Source of the DNA: Acheta domesticus
Lineage: Eukaryota; Arthropoda; Insecta; Orthoptera; Gryllidae
Reading direction: 5' to 3'
DNA: 64,000 nucleotides
NCBI GenBank assembly: GCA_031308135.1
Contig: JAHLJT010008756.1
Coordinates: 71,645,821 to 71,709,820, forward strand
A program made the translations under genes and the position numbers. The notes beneath the pieces are model-generated. The model was not told the DNA's origin and searched no databases. It saw nothing but the letters and a program-made list of their open reading frames with translations. Shown here piece after piece: positions 34,441-47,699 of this stretch (position 1 is its first letter; the number at the start of each line of letters is the position of its first letter).

Positions 34441-35253
34441 CATAATCAGATAATCAGAATTTTTGGCTCCTGTGTAATTAGAAAATAATTTGGATTGAAA
34501 AACGAGCTACACAACAAGCTACACTCTCAAAAATTGTAATGGCAGCTGCTGAGAGTATGTAATCTATGGTTCCTGTGACATCCATCAGCACAGTTGTCAG
34601 CTCGGCCACTTTTGAGATCACTAAAGACAGATTTCCTGGTAAAGAACAGGCCAAACCAAACGTTTGCAAGATGAGTTTCCTTGAACGTATGGAAGTAACG
34701 TAGATTACATCAGTGAGTATTTAACAGATTGAGGTGTTAATCCGAACTGTTTTCGATAACATTTTTTACGACATTTTTCTCTGGTTTTCGGGCATTTTTG
34801 AAACATTTTTTGAGCATTTTATTGATAATTTTAGGTCATACCCCCCCCCCCATTTATAAAAATGCTGGTCCCCAGAGGAAATTCACGGTAGCTCCCAGAG
34901 GTTTCGGCCGCGAAATTCATGAAACGCACCACTGCGTACGCTCGCGCTCGACACCAGTGGTTCACGCCGGCAGCCCCACCTGGGTAAAAGCCCCCCAAAC
35001 ACCGTCAAGCGCCGTTCGTAGCTTGCGTCGGTTTTAAATCCCCCACGTAGTCGTTACTTGCTTATTTGTTCGCACAAATGGGAACAATGGGAAACAATTG
35101 CACTATGTACACGTCGTCGCTTTTTTCCCCGCAGTGTAAACAAGCAGCAACCAAGAGCAAACGATAGATCTGCAGTCGACGCAAGCTTGGCTCGTCAAGC
35201 TAGGCTTGCCCGTGAGTGCCTAGCTTTCAGGGCTCTTACACAATAGGAATACG
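34441..35253. other. Intergenic DNA, no gene recognised
   Basis: AT-rich at first, then a more balanced stretch at 34870-35230 with short overlapping frames. A 13-base C-run lies near 34841. No gene or RNA recognised. Confidence 0.5.
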
Positions 35254-35470
35254 ACACAGCTCTCCCCCCCCCCGCACCAAATTCCTGATTTTCTTCTGAA
35301 TATGGGTTTGTCGTTGGCTATATTCTCAAGGTGAATGGGCGAATTCCTGTACCATAAACAATTTCGTTAACAGTGAAGATGAAATTTCTTCCGTTGAGCA
35401 TGAGTCGCTGTAAACGTGGATAGGTAAAACTACACGAATGTGGGTGCGTAAGGTCAAACATGAGACAAGC
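35254..35470 (-). pseudogene. Repeat G copy 2 with shared frame, one stop
   Basis: Inverted partner of 33482-33714, about 1.5 kb away. On the minus strand it reads SDSCSTEE, VQEFAHSP, then a TGA where the partner has CGA, then QRQTHIQKKIRNLVRG. A C-run sits at the right-arm edge. The pair forms a large inverted repeat that could pair in a transcript spanning both. The family is not recognised. Confidence 0.5.
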
Positions 35471-38400
35471 ACTTCTTCCACATGAATAAAATAGCGATTA
35501 AGACGAAGTTGTATCAGAGAGCATGTCCCATCATGGAGAAAACGGTGGCAAATCACATTCTTTCAGAGGGGGGGGGGGGAAATACAATACGTCTATTGAT
35601 TTCAAGTATCTTGTGTTCTCTGGGTGCTCATTCTGCGGTCCTCGAATTACAAGAACAGACAATAGCGTACCTCCCAGCAGCGTAACCAATAACCTCACGG
35701 GGACCATATGATGCATTGTAGGCCCCGAGTAGGAGGGAATTTTAAAACTGGTTAAAGGATTGACTCGATTTTGTTCACGTTGTAAAATAGAAGTTGACAT
35801 TTCTATGTCTCAGAATGGCATGGTTCCACGTGATATATTTTTGCGAAAATGTTCTAACTCCTCTACCAGATCTACAACATTCTTCAACAGTTTTTAAATC
35901 ATGCCTGTAGAAAAACTTGAGAACAAAATTACGCAATAGCATTTTGCGCATCATTATTGGATACCTCCGAACTTTCAAATCGCTCTCCTGTAAAATTTCC
36001 TTTAAGGTGAACAGAACCTTGCCATTCTCACGCCGCTATTTTGCGACATTATTTTAGACACGCATTTCTGAGTGTACGTTGTTCTGCTTATGGGCCAAAA
36101 TACTCATTTGACTTTTTTCACTTACAGAATTTCTGCTCTCAATTTCCTTTTCACGCGCTATTTTAAGAGGTCCTGTACGAAACTAGAAGAATATTTTAGA
36201 TACGGTATTAGAGCAAAGTTTTAATGTCAGTGAATTGTGCTCGCGTCAGCAACTGGGCAATAACGACATTTTTCAGAGAGAAAACAACCCAGTCCTTAGC
36301 CAAGATGGACTGGGTCAGGAGAGGGGCATGTCATCCTACATTGCTTTTGATCGCATTGGCTTTTTGATCGGACCTGTGCATCAAACGAATACTATAAACA
36401 GTTTACTTCAATTTAACTGAAAAAAAAGTAAAACAATAATCAGTAACTATGAATTTTATTTACCAAGGCAAAAATAACCTTGCCTATCAAACTTCCAAAC
36501 GTTATTCTTAGTTTATTCACCGCACATGCTAGGAATTTAGTAGAATGTAATGCCGGCTCCACGATTTTTTAAACTGAAATTGCATTTAGACATCTATGTT
36601 AACAATACAATTCAGACGTCGAAAACATTTCTTCTCAGATGGGACAATTATTTTTATGCGACTTCGACTAGGCGATAAAAAACACGCAATCACCTTGAAA
36701 GTAGAAAAAACCTCAAGTAGATTATGACCCAGTACCATGTACTAAATTCATTTCGTTTTTTGTGAGTTAACAATAAAGTGTTAAACTTGCAATTGTTTTC
36801 GCACATAATGCAAGTGCGCTATCGAATAAATGTCTGGGTTAAGGTGCATATTAACAACATGGTTTATAGAAATTACCTCACCATTATACGAGCAAAAAGT
36901 ATTCACCTTCTACGAGCAGGTCCAACGATAATAAAACAGGCAGACAAAATTGCACGCGGCCGCTTTCTGTAACTAACAAGACTTTCGCTACTGCAGGCGC
37001 TGCATTCCCAGGTTCTATATTTACAAGTATGCTGACATTTAGGTCAATGCCAAAATCCAAATTATGCACAATTTTTTTGTCTCTGAAACCTTAAGAATCC
37101 GTGGGGTGAAACTGATGTAAAAGATACAACGTTGAAATAAAAACCCAGAGGCTTGACATGGAACGAACACGAACAGCACGTGGTCAGAACGAACATGCCG
37201 CGTAAAATTTCGAATTACGAAAGTTATACGACAGAAAGAATACGTGAAAAATTACACTGCTATGCGGTTTATACCAATGGACCATGGCAGTTTGATGTCA
37301 AATAACTACAACAAATATCGAACTTCCGAAAATTGCGAGATTAAAAGTAGAAATTTGTGATTAAATTATTAGAAAAATGTTTAACTTCATGTACTATATA
37401 GTTAATACATTGTGCACGAAAATAGAAGAATGTATCTAAGAACATTATTCGCACAAACACTAACGTTTTAATTTTGGTACAGAATTATTCAATTTTTACC
37501 AATATGAAAAGATTTTGACAAAATTACTGAAATTTTCGGGAGCTAATTTTCGACACACCATATCTCTCTCGGAAAATATCTTAATGTGTTAAAAAGCATA
37601 ACCAACAATACTGTTTTTATAATCGTCGTTTATTTTTTAAAAAAAACTTGACAAACAATTGTCCCAGGGTTTAGGACTGAAAAGGGGGAGTTTATAGTTT
37701 AAGAAAGTACGTTAAGTAACAACAATTACACATTATAGTAACATTTAACAGAAATTACAATATCCATTTCAACTTTCGGTAGAAATTTCCCAAATTCAGA
37801 GTCCTACTACAAGCAAAATTTAACCGCTTTCGCTTGTTTTCGCACGAAGAATGTGAAAAGACGTGCGCCCGCTACTCAGCTGATTCCCGTTCTCGCGGAA
37901 TACTGCAGCCAAGAGCTATCAGCTGGGAGCCCAAAAACTTTACTGTGAAAAAACTGGAAGAAAAACTTCCCTTAAGATGAGTACAAGCATGTTAAGCGTA
38001 TGTGACGACTCGCGGCGTGTATTATCGCACCGCTTACTTAAGAAGTTATGTAATGTGTTCATTAATAAGTTTTTGCTGTCCTCCTTCCGGCTGTGCTAAA
38101 AAATAAACACAGACAGACTGACGAAAAAGGATGTTCTGCCAATACGTGAAATTTTAAGTAATCGAAGTTCGTGTAGGGGAGACTTTCCAATTCATCATGT
38201 AGAGGCAAGAATATAATAGAGTTGTATTTTCGCCTCAGGGGTCGTTCTACTCGATTATTTTTAGACAGGTGAAAGAAAACTGAATATTCACCCATGCCGT
38301 ATATCTAGAATGGAAGGAAGGCCACACATGTAGCATACGAGTGTAATCGCACCACTCGTGAGAAACGAAGTGTTTGAAGCAACTTGTGCTTTTATCATGG

Positions 38401-40555
38401 CAATTTCGCGCCAACATCAGCGCACTGCATCTTCGAAGCGACACTAATTGCTCTCATTGCACCGGGCTGGGCGGCCTACGTGACCAGTACTCGAACCCTC
38501 ATGGCAGAAATCGTGGCCTGGATTTTCGGCGATTACCTTAGTGAAAATGACATACACAATAACATCACTGAATCGAGAGAACCATGTATGGATGAAAAGA
38601 TGACTTACCCCAGGCTGTCGATATGTGCGGCAGGTGAAACAGGAAAATCAAAGTTAATAACCTAAACATCCCCACGGTTGGCTCGGTTCACCGAACGTTC
38701 CCTACCACACACCGAACACTCATGCGCCCCGACGACTGGCGAACTACATTTTAGCTTCAGCGCTGCCCGAACCTGAGCGGTACGTACGCAACGGGAGGGG
38801 GCACCACGTTGGCTTCAAAGGGGCGCGCTAGCGCTATCTCGTAATAGCGTAGCAAACTTCCACGAACCGCTACTACGATCAATACTTCACGAAGAGGAGA
38901 GAGAAGCGAGAGTCTCCTTCACATGTAAAGTCGGCCAAATTGGCTTTCCTTGGTGTTTGTAGTGGAAATGGATGCCTCTGGATTGTTCTCTGGCGCCATA
39001 TCGTTCTTCCACTGCCGAGCGCGTGATTTGAAAATGTATTACATTTATTTGATTAAGTAGTTTTAAAAATATCGTCAGTGTATTAAAAACTTAATAAGAG
39101 GGTGTAATTACAAAATATTAGTCTAAAGTTGATTATATATAAAACATACAATATTAGCAATCATAAATTTTATACCTCTAGCTAGCATGTTAATATTGTT
39201 TTGAAAAGTAGGCCTACATATTAGTTAAAAAGTAAATCTAATAATTTAGCAATAATATATTTCTAATGTGGAAATCAAAAAGAGAACTTCAATGTCAGAA
39301 TATTTAAGATATACATTTTGTTTTAAAATTTCTAGGTATGTTGTAAAAATGTACTTGATCTTTATGTTGTATTCCAATTTGAAATAACAAAAGAGAATGC
39401 TTGATATAAGTCAGATGAAAAATGCATATTTCTTACTGGAAAATATTTGCTAGGCCTTCTTATTAAGTCCATGGTTTTAAAGATGCAGTTCAAACATTTA
39501 TTCAAAAATATCCGTACATTTCTTGTGATCATGACAGGTTTTCAATTGAAGCCAGTACATTGCTTGTTGAAAGCTATGTGCTACACATTACATATTATTT
39601 AATTTATTGCCACCAATAATTAATATGAACAAGAATTATTGAAAATTCCCAATTTCTCACAATTAAACAATCAATCAACACGACTGTTATAATTAATAAA
39701 ATTACCAAACACAAAGAGACTGATCAGTATATTGGTTCGTTGGTGAAGGGCAGGGGCGAAAGGGGTGGGGATGCATTAGAATAGATAGAAGTGGGAGAAT
39801 AGTTAAGAAATAGATAGGATTCTATGTAAAAGTGAAAAATTAATACCGGAGCAACGTGGGGCACTTCATATTGATATTCAGTTTGATATTGACAGATTAA
39901 AACATGTTTCCAATAAAACTAAATTTGATTGTACTACCTAAATATGTGAAGAAATATGCAGTTACTGGAGAAGTTGTGAAGCGCTGTTACGCAAAACCTT
40001 GGCAACACCATATATCCCAGCTTTCTAATGATTGTGAGAAATAAGCACTCAAGCTGGGTTTCTTAAGTTAGTATCTTATATGTTACAAAAAATCAGCAAA
40101 TAAAAATAAATTTTAACTTCAGCGTAAATGAAAAACTTATAAGAAAACAAGGCAGTTGGACACTTGACCTATAGTCATTTCTCATATTCTTGTTACGCGC
40201 TGAATAAAAATTATTGTACCTTTGGTAATATTTTTATTCATTGTATTATCAGCAATGACTTTGCTTTATCTTCAGATCTGGTAGAAAATGATTGAAAACA
40301 TTAGGTATAGAAGCAGAAAATTATAAACAAAAGTTACATTACAGAAATGTTTATTTTGCTAAAATGTCTTTGTACTATAATTTTTACTTATTAATCTCTT
40401 TTTCTGCACTTAAACTTTTTTATTATTTTGTGTAATATATAAAGACACAGTTAAGTCCTCAAAAGCTACTAATCTAATGAATAAATCATTACCTTTGGGG
40501 TAAAGTTAACTACCTATCACACTTCAAACTCATTTGTAGAGGGTTTTTTTTATTT
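35471..40555. other. Mostly AT-rich intergenic DNA, no gene recognised
   Basis: Five kilobases without a supported gene. Only short frames are present, the longest being 93 codons at 38384-38665, with no recognisable domain. A small hairpin with ACCCAGTCC and GGACTGGGT arms lies at 36288-36316. The section 38690-38890 is GC-richer. From 39030 to 40555 the sequence is very AT-rich and featureless. Confidence 0.5.
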
Positions 40556-40874
40556 TAACACTTCAATAAGAAAGTTGTCTGTATAACTAGTCTATATTAT
40601 TAAATAAATCTGGCCACATATTATTCACAACAGAAAAAAATGTTTTTATTCAGATTTCCAGGTAGAAAGACGAAATTTTACATATCGACGTTTCGGGGTA
40701 TATTTTTCCCCATCTTCAGGCTTTTTGCATTTTTGAAAACATGATGTGTTAATAAACCAATTCTAAACTTGTGGTAACAAAAATTTCCAGAGTCCACCCA
40801 ATGGTTTCTTATTGTAACACTTCAATAAGAAAATTGTGTGTATAAGTAGTCTATTATTAAATGAATCTGGCCAC
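40556..40874. repeat. Direct repeats flanking a CTGAAGA-stem-GAAAC motif
   Basis: Two direct copies of about 62 bp lie at 40556-40618 and 40815-40874; both contain TAACACTTCAATAAGAAA and end AATCTGGCCAC. Between them, at 40687-40719 on the minus strand, is CTGAAGATGGGG, then ATATACCCCGAAACGTC. Sequence from 40600 to 40720 also matches 53630-53750 (CACAACAG, AAAAATGTTTT, ATTCAGATTT, CAGGTA). The direct-repeat layout and the motif are reminiscent of Penelope-like element termini, but no protein is left to confirm it. Confidence 0.6.
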
Positions 40875-42109
40875 TGATTCATTTAATATTTTTTTTCAAT
40901 TTGATAACTACATTATAATAAACAAATTATGTAATAAATTATAATGAAAATAGTTTTAAAATTAGGTATATAATATATCCTATGCATACAGAGCATCTCT
41001 CAAAACACTAGGGAAAATAAAACACTGATTTTTTGAAACTAAATTTTAGTTTTGTTATCAAAATATTTGAATTGTTCATTATTCTCATATTTGAATGGTT
41101 TACTTGATTATACATTCATTAATAGAAATGCTTCCTGTTTTTTAATCTAAATTCTTTTTTTATCAAATATCATCAGTAGTTTTTGCTCATATTTTAGCAA
41201 GAGCTGAGTAGGCAATTATCTTCAGCCATTCTTCATGTTTAGAAACACTGCTGAATAAAATTTGAGAAATTTTAATTTCAAAAATTGCAAAATGAAGAAC
41301 AATCAAATCATATTATCAACATTTTTTTTAAAAAAGCATGCAGGGAATTGATGAAACTCATATGTAGATGATTTTACAGAGTGAGAAAAAAAAGAAACAA
41401 AAAAGGAGCAGAATTTCAACCATTAAAAAAAAAAATTAAAAATTTTCATTGCCATTTTTTTCACCAATTTTACTCACAATTTGTTGAAAATAGAAATCTT
41501 TGAATAGATATACATCAAATATTTGTCTTATATCAGGCACAGATCCATGGGGAAGGAAATGAGGGAAATTTCCTCCTCTAAAATTTTTCAGTAACTATTA
41601 ATTTTAACTTGTCAAGAAACTTTCAAGCACAAATATTTCCATATAATCATTAAAATGAATAAAATTGTATTGCAGCATGAGCTGAGTGTAGCCTGCGACA
41701 TTTTACAAAATCTGTAATCTGGCACATCTGACCGAAACATTTTTAATTTCCCCTCCCAGATTTTTTTTGTCTCTGGATTCGCCCATGCTTATATATTAAC
41801 ATTATTAGTCTCGATATCAGTCTTACACAACCAGTCTTATTTAATCAAGTCTCAATATTCTTACGCTAAATGAGTAGATAAGTACTTTCAATAAATAGTA
41901 TAGCATCTACAAGAGGTATTAACACTTCAAAACACTTATCTCACATCATTGTTAACATTAGAGGGAACTTACTTATACCACTCTCAACCACTTTTGTTTG
42001 CTATTATTTGCTTTTAGAGCTATTTCATTTGTAAAGAAATTGCATGTTTGTCTGTCTGATTATCTATCCTTAAGCGCTGTCATCTCCCTTACATGATTTC
42101 CATCTCGAT
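40875..42109. other. Very AT-rich intergenic DNA, no gene recognised
   Basis: Long A and T runs with no frame above 60 codons. No element boundary seen. Confidence 0.55.
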
Positions 42110-43100
42110 TTCCATTCCCATCTCGATCAGGTTTTTCGTCCAGTTTCCCTGATCCTTGAGCAAATGCTGAGATGGTCCCTTGTTTTGCTTCTGGACATAA
42201 ATATAACTTCATTATTTGTGCATGTCTTCTGAATTTCAGTGGGAAATATAGTTATTCAAATTATCGTTTTTCATATTATCGCGGCAAAAAGTATTATTCT
42301 TTCATGAAGAATATGAGGGTTCAGGGCAGGAATTTATCCCTAATTTACCTTTGAAATTATATTTTATTATATAGGAGCGAATATTTTGTCAACAAAACTC
42401 AAAAAAAACCTCTCTTTTCTGTATTCAAATTTCGACTAGAATATGGTTTAGGATAGAGACCACAGAATTATGAAAACGTGCACAAAATTCACTTCTCCCC
42501 ATAGCTGGTCACACACAGTTTTTAACTGTTTTTGACGTAAATAAATAAATAAATTTTCACTTTGACCTTTTTGGGATGTCTTGAGACCCTCCAGGAGGGT
42601 CATTATATTGGTCTCTAATCAAAAATATTTTATGTATTTCAAGAAAGGGGGCATAACATCACAACATTTAGTAATATCTGATGATAATTTCAATTACATG
42701 ATAGGTTGTGGGCCCAGAAACTGTTAATGTAAGGCCAAATTTAGCAAAACAATACTTTTTTAAAGAATAGCTTTTTTATGTCCAAAATCAATCAAAAACT
42801 GTTCCTATGGGGAGAAGTGCAATCTGTGCACATTTCTTGGGCTATGGGATCTCTACCCTAACTTTTACATGTTAAGCTGAATTACAAATACAGGTAGCAA
42901 CAAGTATTTTGGGCAAGAATTGGTACAAAAATACTTGCTCCCATGTAATAAAAACTATTTGAAAGGCAAATCAGCTACAGAGTTTAGCTATTATTCCTTA
43001 GCATCCCCTTCTGGACCAAATCAACTACTGCAAGAACATGGAGTATGATTATATGAATAACTACAGTCCCCAATGAGCTACAGGATGAGTTTCTACGGAA
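42110..43100. mobile_element. Long-inverted-repeat element (about 1 kb)
   Basis: The left arm (about 42120-42560) and right arm (about 42770-43100) are diverged inverted repeats. In order from outside in, TATAGTTATTCAAATTAT pairs with the complement of ATATGAATAACTACAGT, then ATTTTATTATATAGGAGCGA with TTACATGGGAGCAA, then GGATAGAGACC with GGTAGAGATCCC, then ACTTCTCCCCATAG in both. The loop is about 200 bp. A one-arm copy is at 17440-17890. No coding frame or target duplication is visible; the outer limits are approximate. It resembles a foldback-type DNA transposon without its enzyme. Confidence 0.7.
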
Positions 43101-46100
43101 TATTATGCAATATCTCAAGCAGGAATGAACAGGCCCTTGTTAACGCATGGGCCCAAAGGGCCTGGGCTAAGGGCCCCAAATGTTCAAGGACTTCTGATAG
43201 TTCTTCAAAAATTATTTAATACAATTTTCAAAAAATAAAATAAAAAAAAATGTTTTGAAGTGATGTATGACTACACACAAAATTGGCATAATGGAGAGAT
43301 GTGATGTGCATCATTGGATGATATTTATAATATGGAATATTGCTAGTTGTTGTGAGAATGTCACTCAGTGATGAGAAGTTAAGTTTTTTTGACAAAACTT
43401 CTTTTTAGTGTTTTTGGAGGGGTAGATCGGCGAAAGTAAGAATTGAGGCCCCCCAAATTAATGGTAAATTAACCAAGGGTTCCCAAAGCTGTAAAAACGG
43501 TCCTGGGAATTAACATTCACAAAATATACACAACAATTGGTGTGAAGGCTGACTGGATTTGAAAGAATTCTGAATGCACAGCATAACGAACCTAATTTTG
43601 TGTTCAGTTCATTTAAATGGATGTTCCATTTGAGATTTGAAAATCATTTGACTGCTTCATTTATGATTATTGTAAATTATTATCTCTTGTAATACACAAA
43701 TATTTATCAACATACACAACAAAATAATATTATATTAATTTTAAATAATAAAGTTGATAGCATATATTGAAACATGTTCGGTTCAGACAGATATATACTC
43801 TCTGGTTCAGACAGGGCATCAGATCCCCCGGGCTTCAATCGTCTAGTTGTATAACTTACCAACGAAAAAAAAATGATGTAAAATATTGTAATAAAATAAC
43901 TGAATCAAGGTAACCAAAATATTGTTTTTCTTATGCATCAAGTCAAATTAATGTTTTAAGGTATACTCAAAGGACTTCAACAAACTGCGAATGAAGTTTA
44001 CTTACGGGGAATCTGCGCAGCAATTATACTTCATTTGTAGAAATCTATTGCCAACTTAACAATTGTATGTTTTCTAAGTTGTTTTGACAACCGTATGGCG
44101 ACTGAGGTACAGCACAAATGGCGATGAATTGGATGAAGTTCGTAGAAAGTGTGAAAGGCAAAATGACATGTTTACTGTGAGTGGTGCAAGAAATAAAAAC
44201 TTGTTCCCTTGATAATCTGTTTTCGATATACACAATGCTTTATGTAAATCCTGAAGGACACAATCGCCGAATTACTTTTGGAATGCGTAGAAAATGATGC
44301 GTTCGACAGACTCACAGATGTTTTTATCATAAATTTACACTATTCATCCATGTTTTTTTATTATTTTTTTTTTAATGTTAAACGTGTGGGCCGAAGCCTG
44401 GTAAAGTTCGATACGCGTAGCGAAGCGTCACTGCGCATTACAAGTAATTTATGTATAGGCCTAATTAAAGTATTTTTTTTTGTAATTACGACACATTTCC
44501 ACTCTTAGACATTTGTTGTAAGTGCTTACAAAAATGCACTGGTTGTAGATAAATCAATCCATACTTGAATTTTAAAATCCATTGGATTGGTACTGTGACA
44601 GAGAACGAGCAAAAATGGCGGCCATTCTCGGAAAGTGAACTATATTCCTAACTGCCCCTTTGGATTTTGCATTGCACACTTTAAGCACGATTGTACAAGT
44701 TGCCGCCGCGCCAGAACGCTTCATTGTACGGAAGCTGTAGTCTAGAAGTGCAATATCTCACGACAAAGAGTCAGGATATTACTGATTAATTAATTCAGTT
44801 TTTCTGGAGTTCGTTTGTCAAATGACAACAATGAGCGAGCGCGACTTATTTCTTGTTCTTTTGAAAGCATTTCTCTTACTTTTACATAATAGTTTTCTAA
44901 AAAGTTGAATGAATGTGGGGGTAGAATACCGGTGAATAAATCTAAAATGTCCCTGCTGGTATTTTCTTATGCAATACTTAGGCCTAGCCCCTGTTTTCTT
45001 TCTCTGGTTGAAACGTGTTTTTTTTTATTAGGCCTACCACTAAGAGTTTAGTTTCTGATTGACAGTATTCTCTCATATTTTCCTTGTCCACGTTAGAAAG
45101 AAAGAAATACGAAATGAGCTTTAAATCAATATTTACATATTGACAAATGTTCATTACAGAATGGTAATTCCGACGATTTACGAATTGTCTTCCGTGAAAA
45201 AAAGTTTTAAACGTACGAATTTCAAGCAAATTAAGTATTATTTAGTACGTTTTATAGTATTTATATAAAATGCATTAGACTATAATTTTTGTCAATATCA
45301 CGAGTGCCACATCATACATAAATCTCAAGCATTTACGAAATTAGTGGTTCATGTCTGAGTTTATCGCATGAGCCACTGATGGTGGCTGTCAAACCTGACA
45401 TTTGAAAATCGGCGGAAAAGAGTTCATTAGCTTTAGAACAAAAAATGGACAAAACCTAAACGTATGTCTTCAAGGAGTCAATTGGATTTTGTCATCTTTA
45501 CTACTCGAAACTATTCTGAAACTATGTTCGTGGATGACATTTCCCAGCATGTAAAGTTTACATTGTAAACCGATGTAAAAACCAAGTTCATGTCGTAGTT
45601 ACTCGAATAACCACTAGTCGCGCCACTGCAGTCTCCGAAGAGGTGTGGCGTTGGTTGCAGCTAGCAAACAATTGCAGCGTACCATTAATAAACTACCATT
45701 TACCAGACCAATTACTTGACATATTACTGCAGAGGAAAGGTGTGTGGTCCAAGATCTTGTCACAAAGGTGAAAAGTACCATTCTTCATCGAGAATCACGA
45801 AAATCCTGTGGAGTCACCTCTGTATTGTGCACTGCGCAAGATCGCGCGCGAGAGACTGACGTCTAAAGAGGAAACAGCGACAAATTGGAGCAGTTAGTCA
45901 CTTGTGTGACTTCAGAGATAACTCATGTCATACAAGTCCTTTCGAAGAAATGTTACTGGGAAAATTCCTCAAATCTCGACAAATATCTGGAGGAATTATT
46001 AGAATATTTTATTATGATGTACGGCATCATTCGAACTTTCACCGTAAAGAGCTACAGAATTATTTTCTATTTTATGTACTATAATTGTTGAGAACGTAAG

Positions 46101-46937
46101 TTATAAAACACGTTTTGTTAAAAAACTTTACTTGATACTATACCTATTTTGGAAACAGCGAAGGTTTTTCTCCCTTGAGAACAATGAAACGATGACACTG
46201 GTAATATGTGTGTTCTTTAGAAATTTCACAAAAGGATCCACGTGCTCACAAATAAAATGTTACAATTACATAGGTAAACACTATGTTCATAAATCTCATC
46301 AGTTAACTATTTTAAGTGTTATTATAATTCTCATTTTAATATTGGCCTACGAAAATTGCTGTTGGTGTTATTTGCTTGTTGATTGTTAATTTTATTTGAA
46401 TAACATTATGGGCTAGGCCTCTGTGCCATGATGTAACAAAAATGTTCCTAACACGTCTTCTTTTTGTGATCTTAAACAGAGTGCACCGGTACTACTTATT
46501 TTGCAAAGCGTATTATTGCATTATGTTACTCCATTCCAGTGGCTGATTGCGAATTAGGAGTCGTGGCATGGATGTCCGAATGATCGCATACATTTCCTCT
46601 CTTCAGAATCTTGCTTGAACGCTGGCAGACTACAGCGTGTACGAGCATCGGAATTTAAATTCTCGAGTAAGAGACATCTTTTATTTTCATAACAGAATAT
46701 GAAATTGTGCTCACGAAAATAGGGATTTAAAAAAAAATCTTTGTAGCAAAGAAAATGTGAGACTGAAAAGATCAATGTTCTTAGCTTAGTTAATAAGGAT
46801 GGACTCTGCCTTATGAAACCCTGCTAAAAACACGCTGCTCTACTCAACTCAACTCCCAGTACCACAACTCTCATTCACGCAGCGCTCATTCCTTGTTTAG
46901 CATACGTCAGCCAGGACGGCGAATCCAGAGTCCGGTA
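43101..46937. other. Intergenic DNA, no gene recognised
   Basis: AT-rich. GGGCCC-rich patches at 43125-43180 and 43450-43510 hint at the edges of another decayed element, but the arms do not pair convincingly. At 44613-44630, ATGGCGGCCAT is a palindromic YY1-like site without a supported gene. Frames up to 104 codons lack domains. Confidence 0.45.
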
Positions 46938-46945
46938 CATGGACC

Positions 46946-47145
46946 CAGAGGCGTATCTAGGTATTCAGGCGCCCATGGCAAGCATCAAATTTGCGCTCAT
47001 GGCAATCATCAAATTTGCGCCCCTGTCAGGATTCTTCAAATGAGGGGTGTTATTATTAGTTATGGCGGGTATTCTCTAATTAGCGCCCCTTGTGAGTGGC
47101 GCCCATGGCACGTACCATATCTGCCATACCGTAGATACGCCTCTG
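46946..47145. mobile_element. hAT MITE with perfect 8-bp target duplication
   Basis: A 200-bp non-autonomous element. It starts CAGAGGCGTATCTA and ends with the reverse complement TAGATACGCCTCTG, and is flanked on both sides by the identical octamer CATGGACC (46938-46945 and 47146-47153). CAG-starting inverted repeats with 8-bp duplications are hallmarks of the hAT superfamily. Inside are GGCGCCCATGGCA near each end and a short internal direct repeat (ATCATCAAATTTGCGC). The perfect duplication suggests a relatively young insertion. The 104-codon frame across it is an artefact. Confidence 0.95.
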
Positions 47146-47269
47146 CATGGACCACTCTAAAAAGAGAAAGAATATCTTTAACCATAGCCCGTAGTATGCA
47201 TACCTAGGCATACCAGCAGGCTATGCTTTAAGTCGCTGAATTTGCTAGATTGAACATGCTTCTCTCTCG

Positions 47270-47690
47270 AAAATTTAGTCCCAAGTCCGTCCCGTCCGTC
47301 TGTGCACTAATTGATGTCGCGGCCCCAGGAATTTGAAACCGGTATTTTAATTTTGGAGGTGTATTTAATGAAGCCCCTGGAACATTAAAAAAAAATCTCA
47401 ATTTTTTAAATTTATTTATTCAATAGGTTTACAATGTATTAGTATACATTTTCCTATAACCATTATACATATTTTCTATTTTCTATTGTTACATTATTTT
47501 TATTAATTTTTTCCACTTTATCTTATTTTTACAATCTTCTGTTTAATTTTTTGTTCTTCATATTTTTTAATATTCTGTGTACCCATGTATTTTTTAATTA
47601 ATTTTTTTTGTTTAATAGTGCGAAGGACGTTTAAGAGAATGGTGCACGTCTCATTTTCGTTGAAATCCCAAATTTTTTATTCATTGTTTT
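47270..47690 (+). repeat. Interspersed repeat family A, copy 4
   Basis: Collinear with 8360-8640: CCGTCCGTCTGTG, GGCCCCAGGAATTTGAAACC, AGCCCCTGGAACATT and, further on, TTTAAGAGAATGGTGCACG and TCGTTGAAA. Between these lies an AT-rich insertion at about 47400-47620 absent from copy 1. Confidence 0.8.
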
Positions 47691-47699
47691 ACACAGCCA

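Noticed and set aside
43110..43530. Another hAT element with GGGCCC edges
   Set aside because: The candidate arms pair only in patches and no target duplication is present.
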